Source: CAYQDF01 sp964416175 (GTDB lineage: Bacteria > Chloroflexota > Anaerolineae > Anaerolineales > UBA4823). From it: DNA of 35,584 bases. The stretch covers positions 1 through 35,584 of the forward strand of contig CAYQDF010000023.1 in assembly GCA_964416175.1 (NCBI GenBank), written 5' to 3'. Position numbers and translations under genes: made by a program. The notes beneath the pieces are model-generated. The model saw only the letters and a program-made list of their open reading frames with translations. It searched no databases and had not been told where the DNA came from. Shown piece by piece: positions 24,512 through 32,443 of this stretch; position 1 is the first letter of the stretch; every line of letters starts with the position of its first letter.

Positions 24512-24593
24512 GTGACAATTGGATCAAACCAATAGTACCTAATTTATAAGGAACTTTCAAAGTGACAAACTTCGTGATAACTGTGTGACAAAA
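24512..24593. promoter_or_regulatory. Phased GTGAYAA direct repeats at the hyd promoter, candidate regulator sites
   Basis: Plus-strand GTGACAAA (24562), GTGATAAC (24574) and GTGACAAA (24585) are spaced 12 and 11 bp, one helical turn, directly upstream of the predicted -35 of hydB. A further GTGACAA (24512) lies near the predicted transcription start. Same-face direct repeats suggest an oligomeric activator or repressor. No known box matches well: an FNR/CRP or Rex palindrome would need inverted arms, which are absent. Confidence 0.4.
24532..24560 (-). promoter_or_regulatory. Predicted sigma70-type promoter of the hyd-hdr operon
   Basis: On the minus strand TTGAAA (24560-24555) and TACTAT (24537-24532) are separated by exactly 17 bases, near the bacterial housekeeping consensus. 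Expected transcription start is about 24525, giving a leader of about 65 nt before hydB. An inverted repeat, ATTGG-6-CCAAT (24518-24533), overlaps the -10 and predicted start. Confidence 0.6.
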
Positions 24594-24606
24594 GTGTGCA
24601 ATTATG

Positions 24607-24662
24607 AAAAAAAAAGATCTGTACAGAGCAGACCTCCCGCCGGTTTCCGCTCCGGCGGGAGG
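24607..24662 (-). terminator. Rho-independent-type terminator after hpt
   Basis: A perfect 11-bp hairpin (arms 24633-24643 and 24652-24662, 8-nt loop) lies about 45 nt past the hpt stop on the minus strand and is followed, after about 17 nt, by a run of nine T (24615-24607). It insulates hpt from the hydrogenase promoter. Confidence 0.7.
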
Positions 24663-24707
24663 CTGTGAGATTCGAGCAGCTGGAACGAAATCAGCTGTAC
24701 AAAGGCA

Positions 24708-25253
24708 TTAAGAGGATTGCTGGTCTCGTCGTAACTCGGCGATGAAAGGCAAGGTGCGGTGCTGATCTGCGTAATCCAGCCCATATCCGACCACCCAAAC
24801 GTCCGGGATCTCGAATCCCAGGTAATCGATCGGCGGGTGGTCATTGGCGCGTTTCTTTTTCACCAGAACACAGCTGTGGAGGGAGGCCGGTTTGCGCCCG
24901 CGCAGGACGCGATACAGGTAATCGAGAGTGTGGCCAGTATCGACGATATCCTCGACCACCAAGACATGCCTGCCCTCGATCGGCTCGCGCAGATCCATCA
25001 GGATCCGCACCGCTCCTGAAGTGGTGGTCTTGCCGTAACTCGAGAGGGCCATGAAGTCGACGAGGTGGGGGATGGTGAGCTGGCGGGTCAGGTCCGCCAG
25101 AAACATAAAGGCGCCTTTCAGGATGCCGATAAGATACAGGGCTTCGACGCCAGCGAAGTCATGGGAGATCTGTTGCGCCAGCTCTTTGACGCGAGCTTCG
25201 ATCTCTTCGGTTGTGATCAAAATGCGAGCCAGGTCGGGTTTAGTGTGGTTCAT
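24708..25253 (-). CDS. hpt: Hypoxanthine phosphoribosyltransferase
   Basis: A 181-residue purine salvage enzyme that joins hypoxanthine or guanine to PRPP. LIGILKGAFMFLADL and the PRPP-binding loop VLVVEDIVDTGHTL are diagnostic; DVWVVGYGLDYADQHR near the C-terminus matches the base-binding region. ATG at 25253 (MNHTKPD) with GGAAAG upstream is preferred over an ATG at 25277. It ends in the hairpin terminator at 24633-24662. No functional link to the redox genes is evident. Confidence 0.95.
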   Translation of the reverse strand: MNHTKPDLARILITTEEIEARVKELAQQISHDFAGVEALYLIGILKGAFMFLADLTRQLTIPHLVDFMALSSYGKTTTSGAVRILMDLREPIEGRHVLVVEDIVDTGHTLDYLYRVLRGRKPASLHSCVLVKKKRANDHPPIDYLGFEIPDVWVVGYGLDYADQHRTLPFIAELRRDQQSS

Positions 25254-25286
25254 GATACTTTCCGCGAGCCGAATCATACCATTAGA

Positions 25287-25324
25287 TCAGCAGCCCGATC
25301 ACTGATAGCGACCGGGCTGCCTGA
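25287..25324. terminator. Hairpin between the FTR1 gene and hpt, possible terminator
   Basis: Inverted arms TCAG-CAGCCCG and CGGGCTG-C-CTGA (one bulged base) surround a 15-nt loop just past the FTR1-family stop on the minus strand. There is no T-run, so termination would be weak or factor-assisted. Confidence 0.4.
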
Positions 25325-25350
25325 GAAGATGTCGTTGCCCAAGGAACTTT

Positions 25351-26178
25351 CTAAGCCGGTTGCGCTCCAGCCTCTCCCTGACCGCGCTGGTTCCGTAAGG
25401 TGAACCAGCCAAGGGTGATGAAGTATCCGGAATATGCGATTACTTCAATGAGGGATGGATTTCCGTTATACCCTAACAGGGCTTTGAGGATTAATCCCAA
25501 TTGGGAGTTTTCATCGATGATGGAATTGATATCATAAACATGTTCGACGAGCGGTGGAATTAAACCGGCTTCGCTGAATTCATGGACTCCCAGACCGACC
25601 AGGCCGGCAGCAAACAAGATCAACAGGATGCTTGTGACCTGAAAGAAAGCGCGAAGGCTGAGGCGGCGGGTGGAGGTGAACAGCATCCAGCCCAAAAGGA
25701 TCGCCACGCCCAGACCAAGGATCCCACCAACAAGCGTGGCCGTCAGACCTGACGCCAGGCTGGCCGCGAGCAGGAAAAGAGCGAGCTCCACGCCTTCCCG
25801 AAAAACTGCCAGAAAAGCCAGCAGGAATAAAGGTCTCTGGCTTTTCTGCATGGCAGCCTGGCGGGTCTTCGTCTCGAGGTGTTGTTTTATCTCCCGCCCG
25901 TGCTGCTGCATCCAGAGGATCATCCAGGTGAGCACGCCGGCCGCAAGCAGCATGGCGGTTCCCTCGAAAATTTCCTCTGCTCGTCCTTCGAATTTCATAC
26001 CCAGCAGGTTGAGCCCAATTCCTGCAAGCAGGCTCAACACCAAAGCGAGCGTAACCCCGCGCCATACGACGGGCTTCAAATCGGATCGGTTGAGGCGGCC
26101 TAAAGCCCCCAGAACGATGCCGATGATGAGGGCAGCTTCCAGCCCTTCACGTAATGATAATAAGAAGCTTGGTAACAT
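25351..26178 (-). CDS. FTR1-family iron permease
   Basis: A 275-residue polytopic membrane protein with about seven transmembrane segments. Two REGxE iron-binding motifs mark the family: LREGLEAALIIG at the N-terminus and FREGVELALFLL near residue 125. FTR1/EfeU proteins import iron across the cytoplasmic membrane. No EfeO or EfeB partner is adjacent. It is divergent to a DtxR-family regulator with shared promoter DNA at 26223-26269. The short acidic segment near the C-terminus (EHVYDINSIIDE) lies between the last two membrane helices. Confidence 0.92.
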   Translation of the reverse strand: MLPSFLLSLREGLEAALIIGIVLGALGRLNRSDLKPVVWRGVTLALVLSLLAGIGLNLLGMKFEGRAEEIFEGTAMLLAAGVLTWMILWMQQHGREIKQHLETKTRQAAMQKSQRPLFLLAFLAVFREGVELALFLLAASLASGLTATLVGGILGLGVAILLGWMLFTSTRRLSLRAFFQVTSILLILFAAGLVGLGVHEFSEAGLIPPLVEHVYDINSIIDENSQLGLILKALLGYNGNPSLIEVIAYSGYFITLGWFTLRNQRGQGEAGAQPA

Positions 26179-26222
26179 AGATGATCGGTGACCTCTTTTT
26201 GTGGTTTTGTCTGGCAGTGTGG

Positions 26223-26269
26223 AGTATAATTAATTAAAGTTATTTTTATCAAGATTATCATGTATAATC
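26223..26269. promoter_or_regulatory. Divergent promoters and palindromic operator, FTR1 / DtxR-family
   Basis: A 17-bp perfect palindrome, GATTAT-5-ATAATC, lies at 26253-26269. It contains a plus-strand -10 TATAAT (26263-26268) for the regulator. Minus-strand TTGATA (26252-26247) and TATACT (26228-26223), spaced 18 bp, form a permease promoter whose -35 abuts the palindrome. A bound DtxR-family dimer could repress both genes. The sequence does not match the classic DtxR or MntR box. Confidence 0.5.
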
Positions 26270-26322
26270 TGAACTCAAAGGCTGTTGACAATCAGTATCA
26301 ACCGGGTTGAAGTCTTAAGGTC

Positions 26323-26997
26323 ATGACCATCACCCCCACCATGCGGCGGTACGCTGCAGAGATCTATCGTCTGCAGGATGAAGGCCCGTTCGTCGGATTA
26401 ACCGAGCTGGCGGAGGGCGTCAACGCTTCACTGCAGGCAGCCTCGCGCATGCTGGGCAGGCTGAAAGAGTCCGGGTTTGTCCAGCACGAACCTTACCGGG
26501 GAGTCCGTCTCACCGAAAAAGGCGTCCGAATCGCCATGCCAGCGATCCGCCGCCACCGTTTGGTCGAGGTGTTCCTGGTAAAGGTGATGGGATTCGGCTG
26601 GGATGAAGTGCACGATTTTGCCGACCGCTTTGAACTTGGGATCAACGAACTGCTCGAAGACCGCATTGATGCGCTCGCAGGCTACCCGAAGCGCTGCCCA
26701 CACGGCGAGCCGATCCCAGACAAGGAGGGGGTGATGCCAGAAGTCCACGATCAGAGCCTGGGGGCAGTGGAAGTCGGATCAGAATGCCTGCTCAGCCGGG
26801 TGCGGATCCACGACCCTGAGAAGCTGCGGTACCTGGGGGAGCTCGGATTGGTTCCAGGAGTGCGGTTTGAACTAAAAGCTCGCGCCCCGTTCAATGGGCC
26901 TTTTCGCATCGCCAAAGACCGCCAGGAGATCGTCCTCGGTCATGATCTGGCTGTGGCGCTTTTTGTCGAAAACCATCCCGATAAAGCGGGTGGTTAA
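26323..26997 (+). CDS. DtxR-family metal-dependent regulator with C-terminal FeoA-like domain
   Basis: A 224-residue regulator. Residues 1-65 form the winged helix (AAEIYRLQDEG, GLTELAEGVNAS, GVRLTEKG), 70-135 the dimerisation/metal domain (RRHRLVEVF, EVHDFADRF, CPHGEPIP), and about 150-220 a FeoA/SH3-like domain (LGLVPGVRFEL). The ancillary metal-site residues (His, Glu, His) appear kept, but by eye alignment the DtxR primary-site M10, C102 and H106 positions are Arg, Asp and Leu; that is inference without a computed alignment. Divergent placement to FTR1 predicts control of iron import. The start ATG has AAGG close upstream. Confidence 0.9.
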   Translation: MTITPTMRRYAAEIYRLQDEGPFVGLTELAEGVNASLQAASRMLGRLKESGFVQHEPYRGVRLTEKGVRIAMPAIRRHRLVEVFLVKVMGFGWDEVHDFADRFELGINELLEDRIDALAGYPKRCPHGEPIPDKEGVMPEVHDQSLGAVEVGSECLLSRVRIHDPEKLRYLGELGLVPGVRFELKARAPFNGPFRIAKDRQEIVLGHDLAVALFVENHPDKAGG

Positions 26998-27187
26998 GAT
27001 CTAGATCTACAGCGATCCTAAAAATCACCCATCCATCATCACTGAGATAGTACAAAATTCCCATGCTTTTCGCGCGCTAAAAGCGTGCATTTTGCGTCTT
27101 AATCAAATATCATAGGAATTCTCTATTTATACGCCGGCAAACCGGCTGCACAGCGATCGCGCGGATTTATACAGTCTTGAGACTTTT
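26998..27187. other. Intergenic leader of the cytochrome operon
   Basis: No gene is seen. A hairpin with arms 27062-27070 and 27079-27087 (one wobble pair), followed by TTTT at 27090-27093, may weakly terminate the regulator transcript. A second small hairpin, GCCGG-CAAA-CCGGC (27133-27146), lies in the probable 5' leader of the cytochrome gene. No convincing -35/-10 pair was found. Confidence 0.4.
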
Positions 27188-28654
27188 ATGCGCCGGAGGC
27201 GAACCATCCTGAGTTTTCCCGGATTGATTATCCTGGCTTGTCTGCTGGCCGGATTTGGCCTGACGCTTTGGTTGCAGGGAGGACTGGCCTTCAGCCCTGG
27301 GGCGCTGAGCGATAAACGCCAGACCGGGGTTGTGCTGGGGGGGTTCGCATCCCATGCCGAATTTGAGCGGGAATGCCGGCGATGCCACCTGCCGCTGGAG
27401 AGCCTGCAGGCCGAATTGTGTATCGCATGTCATATCACCATCGCCGACCAGATCCGCGCCAACATCGGGCTGCACGCGCGATTACAGAATATCGCAGCCT
27501 GCCGGGATTGTCACTCGGACCACCGGGGGCGCAGCTTCGACCCCGGACGGGATGCCCTCGACGATTTCGACCATTCCCTGACCTCTTTCAGCCTGATCTG
27601 GCACCAGGTGGATTATTCCATGGCGCCCTTGAGTTGCACCAGCTGCCACCTTGAGGATGAAGCGTACTCCGTCTCCCTGCTTGCGTGCTCGGGCTGCCAC
27701 GGCGGTCACGACCGGGAGTTTATGGTGCGCCACCTTCAGGAGTTCGGTGAGGCCTGCCTGGACTGCCATGATGGGATCGACCGGATGATCGATTTCGACC
27801 ACAATGCGACGGATTTCCCGCTGCTTGGAAAACACCTGGGGGCGCGCTGCGCGGCCTGCCATCAGGAGGGGAATTTCGAGGCCATGTCGGTCTCATGTGA
27901 GAGCTGCCACCAGGAGCCCGCTGTCCATCTTGGTGTGTTCCCCCAGGATTGTGCAGCCTGCCACAACCCGCAAGGGTGGCAGCCAGCCTTGCTGGAAGGC
28001 TCACCGTTCGAACACGCTCGCCAGACCGGCTTCAGCCTGGAGCGGCATAAAGAGGACTTCGCTGGGGATGCGATGTCCTGTACTGCCTGCCACCTGGAAG
28101 ATATCAGTCAGATCGATCTTTCGACCTGCATCGACTGCCACGCCGATGAAGATACTGCTTATATGGAAGAGCACCTCTCGAGGTTTGGCCAATCCTGCCT
28201 GGAGTGCCATGATGGGGTAGACCGCATGCACGATTTCGATCATTCCCTTTTCCCCCTTGAGGGCCGGCACGCCGAGATCGATTGCGCTGCCTGTCATATC
28301 GATCGGGTATTCGTCGGCACGCCCACTGCCTGCGTGGACTGCCATGCGGAGCCAGAGATTCATGCCGGCTTCTTCGGTCTACACTGCCAGCTCTGCCATA
28401 CCACAAGCGCTTGGTCTCCGGCTCAGCTGCGGGACCACCGGTTCCCGCTCGACCATGGCGGGCAGGGAGAAGTGGACTGCCAGACGTGCCATCCCACGGT
28501 TTACTCCGAGTACACCTGTTATGGCTGCCACGAACACGAGCCCGGAAAGACCGAGGAAGAACACCGAGAAGAAAGGATCTCTTTAGAAGAATTGCAGCAG
28601 TGTGCCACGTGCCACCCGACCGGTCAGGAGGATGAGGCGGAGAGCGGCGGCTAA
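27188..28654 (+). CDS. 18-heme c-type cytochrome with hexaheme internal duplication
   Basis: 488 residues. A basic N-terminus and hydrophobic stretch (about 8-32) act as signal or membrane anchor. Eighteen CXXCH motifs follow, with no other domain. Hemes 4-9 and 10-15 form two repeats of about 148 residues starting at SCTSCHLED and SCTACHLED, each containing ACLDCHDGIDRM- or SCLECHDGVDRM-type and DFDH elements. The layout is 3 + 6 + 6 + 3 hemes. The last three (CQTCH, CYGCH, CATCH) resemble the C-terminal three of the next gene. Likely an outward-facing electron conduit. It lies 20 nt before the second cytochrome gene and is probably cotranscribed. The ribosome site is weak, so the start is less certain. 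Confidence 0.9.
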   Translation: MRRRRTILSFPGLIILACLLAGFGLTLWLQGGLAFSPGALSDKRQTGVVLGGFASHAEFERECRRCHLPLESLQAELCIACHITIADQIRANIGLHARLQNIAACRDCHSDHRGRSFDPGRDALDDFDHSLTSFSLIWHQVDYSMAPLSCTSCHLEDEAYSVSLLACSGCHGGHDREFMVRHLQEFGEACLDCHDGIDRMIDFDHNATDFPLLGKHLGARCAACHQEGNFEAMSVSCESCHQEPAVHLGVFPQDCAACHNPQGWQPALLEGSPFEHARQTGFSLERHKEDFAGDAMSCTACHLEDISQIDLSTCIDCHADEDTAYMEEHLSRFGQSCLECHDGVDRMHDFDHSLFPLEGRHAEIDCAACHIDRVFVGTPTACVDCHAEPEIHAGFFGLHCQLCHTTSAWSPAQLRDHRFPLDHGGQGEVDCQTCHPTVYSEYTCYGCHEHEPGKTEEEHREERISLEELQQCATCHPTGQEDEAESGG

Positions 28655-28674
28655 CGCACAGGAAGGAGAATGCC

Positions 28675-30842
28675 ATGCGTCGATTTCTCATATCTGCCAT
28701 TCTAATTCTGGTCCTCGTGGCGACGGTGATCGTTGGCCTAAGTGCGAGCCTGGCTGCCTTTCGGCCGTTCCGTCCCGGGCAGCTGTTCTTCCCCGTCCAG
28801 CATTTTGCAGAACAGGCGCGCGCCCGCCTGATATTCAACCGCACGCGCCAGGCCCGCTACCGCCTCGAATTGGCCGAAGAGCGCGCCGAGGATTTTGTAG
28901 TCCTGCTGGGTTCTGCCAACGGCACCGGAGGGGGAACCGCGCTGCTGGCAGCTGGTTTCCTCAACCAGGCGCTTGACCAGGTCATCGTGGCGATCGTCGC
29001 AGCGCCGCAGGAAGACCTGCCTGAGCTGACTTCCCTGCTCCAGGGGCTGATCCTTCAGATCGATGTCGCCTTATCCACGTGGCCAGCCAGCTTCCCTGAC
29101 CCTCAGGGAGTCATTGCCCTGATCGCGGCGAAAATCGATACCCTGCGCGCCATGCTTGACAGCACCGGGATCGCCGCGCTGGGCGGACCTAATTCTGAAG
29201 ATCCCTCGTCGATATTATCTTTCCAAGGAAGCGGCGGGACGATCGCTGAATTGTTTGGGATCGACCCGCGAGATGTGATTTTTCCACCCGGAAGCCCGGG
29301 TGCGTTACACGCTTTCTTCCCTCTAGTCGGCGGGCACGCGGAGCTGGAATGCGCCGACTGCCACTCAAGCGGGCAGTACGCCGGCACCCCGAATCAGTGT
29401 TCCGCCTGCCACGCGGCCGATGCGCCGCCGAACCATTATCCCGGCGAATGCTCAGCCTGCCACACACCTTTTTCCTGGCAAGACGCGACTTTCGACCACG
29501 CGATCGCTGGAGCGAACGACTGCGTGTCCTGCCATCTCGCTGACAAACCAGTCAATCATTTCGCCGGCCAGTGCTCGGCCTGTCACAACACGACAGATTG
29601 GGCAGCTGCCGTGTTCAACCACCAGGCAGCCGGGGCGACGGACTGTATCTCCTGCCACACCAAAGATAAGCCAGCCAACCACTTCAGCGGGCAGTGCTCG
29701 GCCTGCCACAATACCTCCTCCTGGGCGGGGGCTGTGTTCAACCACCAGGCGATGGGGGCGACGGACTGTATCTCCTGCCACACGAAGGATAAACCGGCCA
29801 ACCACTTCAGCGGGCAGTGCTCGGCCTGCCACAATACCTCCTCCTGGGCGGGGGCTGTGTTCAACCACCAGGCGATGGGGGCGACGGACTGCATCTCCTG
29901 CCACACGAAGGATAAACCGGCCAACCACTTCAGCGGGCAGTGTTCGAACTGCCACAACACCTCGAAGTGGGGCGGCGCCGAGTTCAACCACAGCGCGGCC
30001 GGGGCGACGGACTGCATCTCCTGCCACACCAAAGATAAGCCGGCCAACCACTTTAACGGGCAGTGCTCGAACTGCCACAACACCTCGAAGTGGGGTGACG
30101 CTGAGTTCAACCACAGCGCGGCCGGGGNNNNNNNNNNNNNNNNNNNNNNNNNNNNNNNNNNNNNNNNNNNNNNNNNNNNNNNNNNNNNNNNNNNNNNNNN
30201 NNNNNNNNNNNNNNNNNNNNNNNNNNNTGCCACAACACCTCGAAGTGGGGTGACGCTGAGTTCAACCACAGCGCGGCCGGGGCAACGGACTGCATCTCCT
30301 GCCACAGCGGCGATAAACCCGCGAACCACTTCAGCGGGCAGTGCTCGAACTGCCACAACACCTCGAAGTGGGGCGACGCAACCTTCGATCATGGCGCCGC
30401 CGGGGCGACGGACTGCATCTCCTGCCACAGCGGCGACAAGCCCGCCAACCACTTCAGCGGGCAGTGCTCGGCCTGTCACAGCACCTCCTCCTGGGGCGGT
30501 GCCACCTTCGATCACGGCGCGGCCGGGACGACGGACTGCATTTCCTGTCACAGCGGCGATAAACCCGCAAACCATTTTTCTGGACAGTGCTCGAACTGCC
30601 ACAACACATCGAACTGGGGCGATGCAGACTTCGACCACACTTTCCCACTCGATCATCACGGTGCAAAAGGCGAATGCGCGAAATGCCATCCTTCCGGCCC
30701 ACCAGCCTGGACCTGCTACGGATGCCACGATAAGCAAAAAATGGAGGAAGAACATTCAAAAGAAGGGATCACCAACATAGATGGTCAGTGCGTTCAGTGC
30801 CACCCCGACGGAAAGAAGGGCGGGGAGGGGGGCGGTGATTAA
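28675..30842 (+). CDS. Giant multiheme cytochrome (at least 24 hemes) with DUF5667-like N-terminus and 41-residue two-heme repeats
   Basis: An N-terminal membrane anchor (about 5-27) is followed by a DUF5667-like segment (LFFPVQHFAEQARARL, RYRLELAEERAEDF) of about 200 residues, then hemes. Thirteen CXXCH motifs precede the 100-N gap and nine complete ones follow; at least two more fall in or at the gap. The core is a 123-bp, 41-residue repeat, each unit with CISCH and CSACH or CSNCH plus an F-[ND]-H ligand-like motif. Frames on the two sides differ, but join perfectly if the gap is 68 + 123n bases, so one gene runs to the TAA at 30840-30842. The open frame to 30780 is an artefact of the gap size. 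The C-terminus has CAKCH, CYGCH and CVQCH. SD AAGGAG precedes the ATG. Probably an extracellular or cell-envelope heme wire. Confidence 0.88.
29509..30647 (+). repeat. 123-bp tandem repeats encoding a two-heme 41-residue unit
   Basis: Complete units start at 29509, 29632, 29755, 29878 and 30001, then after the gap at 30279, 30402 and 30525, with at least one unit spanning the gap. Units at 29632 and 29755 differ at only about five bases, showing recent duplication. Pre-gap units carry TKDKP after CISCH, later ones SGDKP. Confidence 0.95.
30128..30227. other. Assembly gap (100 N) inside the heme repeat
   Basis: Exactly 100 Ns, a standard unknown-length filler. Repeat phase requires a true length of 68 + 123n bases, so the number of missing two-heme units is unknown. 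Confidence 0.95.
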
Positions 30843-31116
30843 TCTCAAGAAAATCCTCCGCACGGAATTCACCCATCACCTGGCCCGGGCGGAGGGCTGC
30901 GTGGTCCCAGAATCCGCGCGCTGCGTGCAGTGCGGGATCTGCTCCTATTCATGCCCGGCGGGCATCGATGTGAGGCGGTTTGCCTGGCTTGGAAAACCGA
31001 TCCACGAAAGCTACTGCCTGACCTGTGGAGAATGCGTTGCCCGCTGCCCGCGCGGGGTGCTGCGCTTTGAGCGTACGACCTTGTTCGATCCGAAGTCCGT
31101 CGAGGGAGCGTCCTGA
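30835..31116 (+). CDS. Small two-[4Fe-4S] ferredoxin-like protein
   Basis: 93 residues from a GTG that overlaps the cytochrome stop by 8 nt and has GGAGG a few bases upstream. Motifs CVQCGICSYSCPAG and CLTCGECVARCPRG bind two [4Fe-4S] clusters, in an HdrC-like layout with a helical linker (IDVRRFAWLGKPIHES). There is no signal peptide, so it is cytoplasmic. Placed between the cytochromes and the FAD oxidoreductase, it likely shuttles electrons from that flavoprotein toward the membrane cytochrome. A longer frame from 30781 lies over the cytochrome C-terminus and is not credible. Confidence 0.85.
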   Translation: MINLKKILRTEFTHHLARAEGCVVPESARCVQCGICSYSCPAGIDVRRFAWLGKPIHESYCLTCGECVARCPRGVLRFERTTLFDPKSVEGAS

Positions 31117-31120
31117 AGCC

Positions 31121-32443
31121 ATGCGCCGTTACGTGATCATCGGAGCGGGCGCCGCGGGGATAGCAGCTGCTGAAGCAATTCGCTCCCATGACGCTACCGG
31201 CCACATCACCCTGCTCAGTGAAGAACCGCAGGGTTATTACTCGCGGCCCGGCCTGGCCTATTACCTGACTGGCGAGATCAACGAGCGCCAGCTGTATCCG
31301 TTCAACGAGCGGGATTTCAAGCAGCTTGGGTTTCGGCCAATGGCTGCTCCCGCGGCGCGCATCCACCCTGGAGAGCACCGGCTAGAGCTGCGCGACGGCA
31401 AATTCCTGCGCTACGACCGCCTGCTGGTCGCCACCGGATCCTCCGCCGTACGCAGCAAAACGCCCGGCGAGGATCTGCGCGGGGTTGTCAAGCTGGATAA
31501 TATCGGAGATGCTCACCAGATCCTTGAACTGGCCCGCCGTAAGCAGCCGGCGGTCGTCGTCGGCGGAGGGATCACGGCACTCGAGATCGTCGAAGGGCTG
31601 GTCGCGCGGAAAGTGAAAACCCATTACTTCTTGCGCAAGGACAGATACTGGCACAACATTCTGGACGAGATCGAGTCACGCATCGTCGAGGAGCGCCTTC
31701 GCGAGCACGGCGTCTCGCTGCACTACCACACGGAACTCACGGAGATCCTGGGACGGGAGGGGCGTGTGGTTGGAGTGCGGACGCAGGACGGGCGTTCCAT
31801 CCCGTGCGGGATGGTCGCCATTGCCATCGGAGTGCGGCCGCGGACCGAGCTGGCAGCTTCCAGCGGCCTGAAGGTTGATCGCGGCATCCTGGTCGACGAG
31901 TACCTCGAAACCAGCCAAGCGGACATCTTCGCGGCTGGGGACGTCGCCCAGGTTTACGACCCTTTCACCGGGAAATCTGTAGTCGATACGCTCTGGGGTC
32001 CGGCGCGCGGGCAGGGAACGGTAGCCGGAATGAACATGACCGGTCGGCGGGTGCCGTACGTAAAACCGATCGCATTCAACGTTACCCGCCTGGCCGGCCT
32101 GACAACCACGATTATCGGCATGGTCGGCCGCGGAGATGACGACGACCTGGTCAGCATCGCCCGCGGGGACAGCGAGACCTGGCGCCAGCTGCCCGATGCC
32201 ATTATCGCCCAGGACAATTTCGAGGTCAACCGCCTGCGCCTGTTAATCGGCGCGCGGACCCTGCTGGGCGCGATTGTGATGGGTGACCAGACCCTCTCCC
32301 GTCCCATCCAGGAATTGGTCGCCCAGCAGGCCGACATTTCCCCGATCCGAGACAGGCTAACCGCTGTGGGGGCGAACATCGCGGACCTGATCGCGGATTT
32401 CTGGACGCAATGGAGATACTTCCGTGTCCCAAAGCACGCGTGA
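31121..32443 (+). CDS. FAD/NAD(P)-dependent oxidoreductase (NirB/rubredoxin reductase-like)
   Basis: 440 residues of the pyridine nucleotide-disulfide oxidoreductase superfamily without the redox CxxC. FAD motif YVIIGAGAAGIAAAEAI is at the N-terminus, YSRPGLAYYLTGEI near 45, LLVATGS near 105, NAD(P) motif AVVVGGGITALEIVEGL near 145, and the second FAD motif DIFAAGDVAQVYDP near 270. The C-terminal domain resembles NirB-N/rubredoxin reductase proteins. It probably oxidises NAD(P)H and feeds the adjacent ferredoxin. The ATG at 31121 lies 4 nt after the ferredoxin stop; the longer frame from 31025 covers that gene. Confidence 0.9.
   Translation: MRRYVIIGAGAAGIAAAEAIRSHDATGHITLLSEEPQGYYSRPGLAYYLTGEINERQLYPFNERDFKQLGFRPMAAPAARIHPGEHRLELRDGKFLRYDRLLVATGSSAVRSKTPGEDLRGVVKLDNIGDAHQILELARRKQPAVVVGGGITALEIVEGLVARKVKTHYFLRKDRYWHNILDEIESRIVEERLREHGVSLHYHTELTEILGREGRVVGVRTQDGRSIPCGMVAIAIGVRPRTELAASSGLKVDRGILVDEYLETSQADIFAAGDVAQVYDPFTGKSVVDTLWGPARGQGTVAGMNMTGRRVPYVKPIAFNVTRLAGLTTTIIGMVGRGDDDDLVSIARGDSETWRQLPDAIIAQDNFEVNRLRLLIGARTLLGAIVMGDQTLSRPIQELVAQQADISPIRDRLTAVGANIADLIADFWTQWRYFRVPKHA

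Noticed and set aside
29509..30647. Regular 123-bp repeats resembling a CRISPR or non-coding satellite
   Set aside because: Repeat length is a multiple of three, with no spacers, and every unit encodes two CXXCH motifs in frame, so it is a protein-coding repeat.
29420..30755. Long open frames on both strands and other frames across the cytochrome repeats
   Set aside because: They are Arg/Thr/Pro- or Val/Ala-rich shadows produced by repeat periodicity and high GC; only the CXXCH frame has a ribosome site, signal segment and heme motifs.
30128..30780. Apparent frameshift or premature stop in the second cytochrome
   Set aside because: The 100-N filler breaks phase; a true gap of 68 + 123n bases restores the frame to the stop at 30840-30842.
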